Source: Pseudonocardiaceae bacterium
Lineage (GTDB): Bacteria; Actinomycetota; Actinomycetes; Mycobacteriales; Pseudonocardiaceae
NCBI GenBank assembly: GCA_009379845.1
Contig: WHSZ01000025.1
Coordinates: 1-64,000 of the forward strand
Direction of reading: 5' to 3'
Length of the DNA: 64,000 nucleotides
The notes beneath the pieces were generated by a model. The model was not told the DNA's origin. It saw only the letters and a program-made list of their open reading frames with translations, and did not search any database. Of this stretch, positions 63,966-64,000 are shown piece after piece. The translations under genes were made by a program, and so were the position numbers. Numbering within the stretch: position 1 is the first letter of the stretch; every line of letters starts with the position of its first letter.

Positions 63966-64000
63966 GTGGGTACCGGGGTCAACGAGAAATCTGGGCACAA
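63966..64000 (+). CDS. Start of the next gene (possibly yraN), cut by the window edge
   Basis: Only about 12 codons are visible: GTG then GTGVNEKSGHK. GAGGGGAG lies 7-14 bases upstream. In related genomes the gene after DUF2469 is the YraN-family endonuclease-like protein, and NEKSGHK-like starts occur there, but this is too short to confirm. Confidence 0.35.
   Translation, partial: MGTGVNEKSGH

Overview
The window is high-GC (about 70%) actinobacterial chromosome. Its backbone follows the conserved order known from Mycobacterium tuberculosis (Rv2966c/Rv2965c and Rv2927c-Rv2901c): rsmD, coaD, sepIVA, yceD/DUF177, rpmF, rnc, mutM, acyP, smc, ftsY, amtB, glnB, glnD, ffh, an amidohydrolase, rpsP, khpA, rimM, trmD, rplS, lepB, rnhB, DUF2469 and probably yraN. 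With the GlnR-type boxes before amtB, the XRE/DUF397 pair and frequent GTG/TTG starts, this suggests a Pseudonocardiales-like organism (Amycolatopsis/Saccharopolyspora relatives). That placement is inference; there is no rRNA in the window. No rRNA, tRNA, CRISPR or complete insertion sequence was seen.

Layout. 1-9.5 kb: a HelD-type helicase divergent from rsmD-coaD, a secreted RNase Sa-like ribonuclease, the division protein SepIVA, the DUF177-L32-RNase III-MutM cluster, a degenerate histidine phosphatase, and a cobalamin riboswitch driving cbtBA (cobalt uptake). 9.5-17.7 kb: a complete kdp potassium-uptake operon (a 27-residue membrane peptide, KdpF, A, B, C) with its sensor KdpD and regulator KdpE. 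17.7-27.7 kb: acyP, smc, two Pro-rich membrane proteins, an anmK-sodium symporter operon (peptidoglycan recycling) and ftsY. 27.7-31.9 kb: a hydroxypyruvate isomerase/tartronate semialdehyde reductase pair, and a tetR-flavin monooxygenase-FhuF-like operon. 31.9-40.8 kb: amtB-glnB-glnD behind two tandem candidate GlnR operators, then ffh, an amidohydrolase and two CPBP membrane proteases.

40.8-49.7 kb is an accessory aldarate (glucarate/galactarate/talarate) catabolic cluster: a GntR regulator with an enolase-superfamily dehydratase, an IclR regulator, KdgD, glucarate dehydratase and a tripartite tricarboxylate transporter (tctCBA). A vapBC toxin-antitoxin module sits inside it. 49.9-51.2 kb is rpsP-khpA-rimM.

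51.2-60.2 kb separates rimM from trmD and is the second accessory region. It starts with an XRE(DUF5753)/DUF397 pair whose DUF397 protein carries a triplicated motif. A decaying stretch follows, with an SDR remnant, a frameshifted membrane protein and a frameshifted XRE regulator. Then come a PPOX-like protein and a tightly coupled cstA, cory-CC-star, ArsA-like ATPase set followed by a lactate permease. cstA carries an in-frame TGA where the family has a conserved Trp. 60.2-64 kb returns to the core: trmD, rplS, lepB, rnhB, DUF2469, two perfect DnaA boxes and the start of the next gene.

The strongest unexplained signal is a dispersed element of about 40 bp whose 18-bp palindromic core (CAATATGCATCCATATTG or its inverse) occurs five times, at four intergenic places, each within about 60 bases of a stop codon. 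In two copies the core is inverted relative to conserved flanks.
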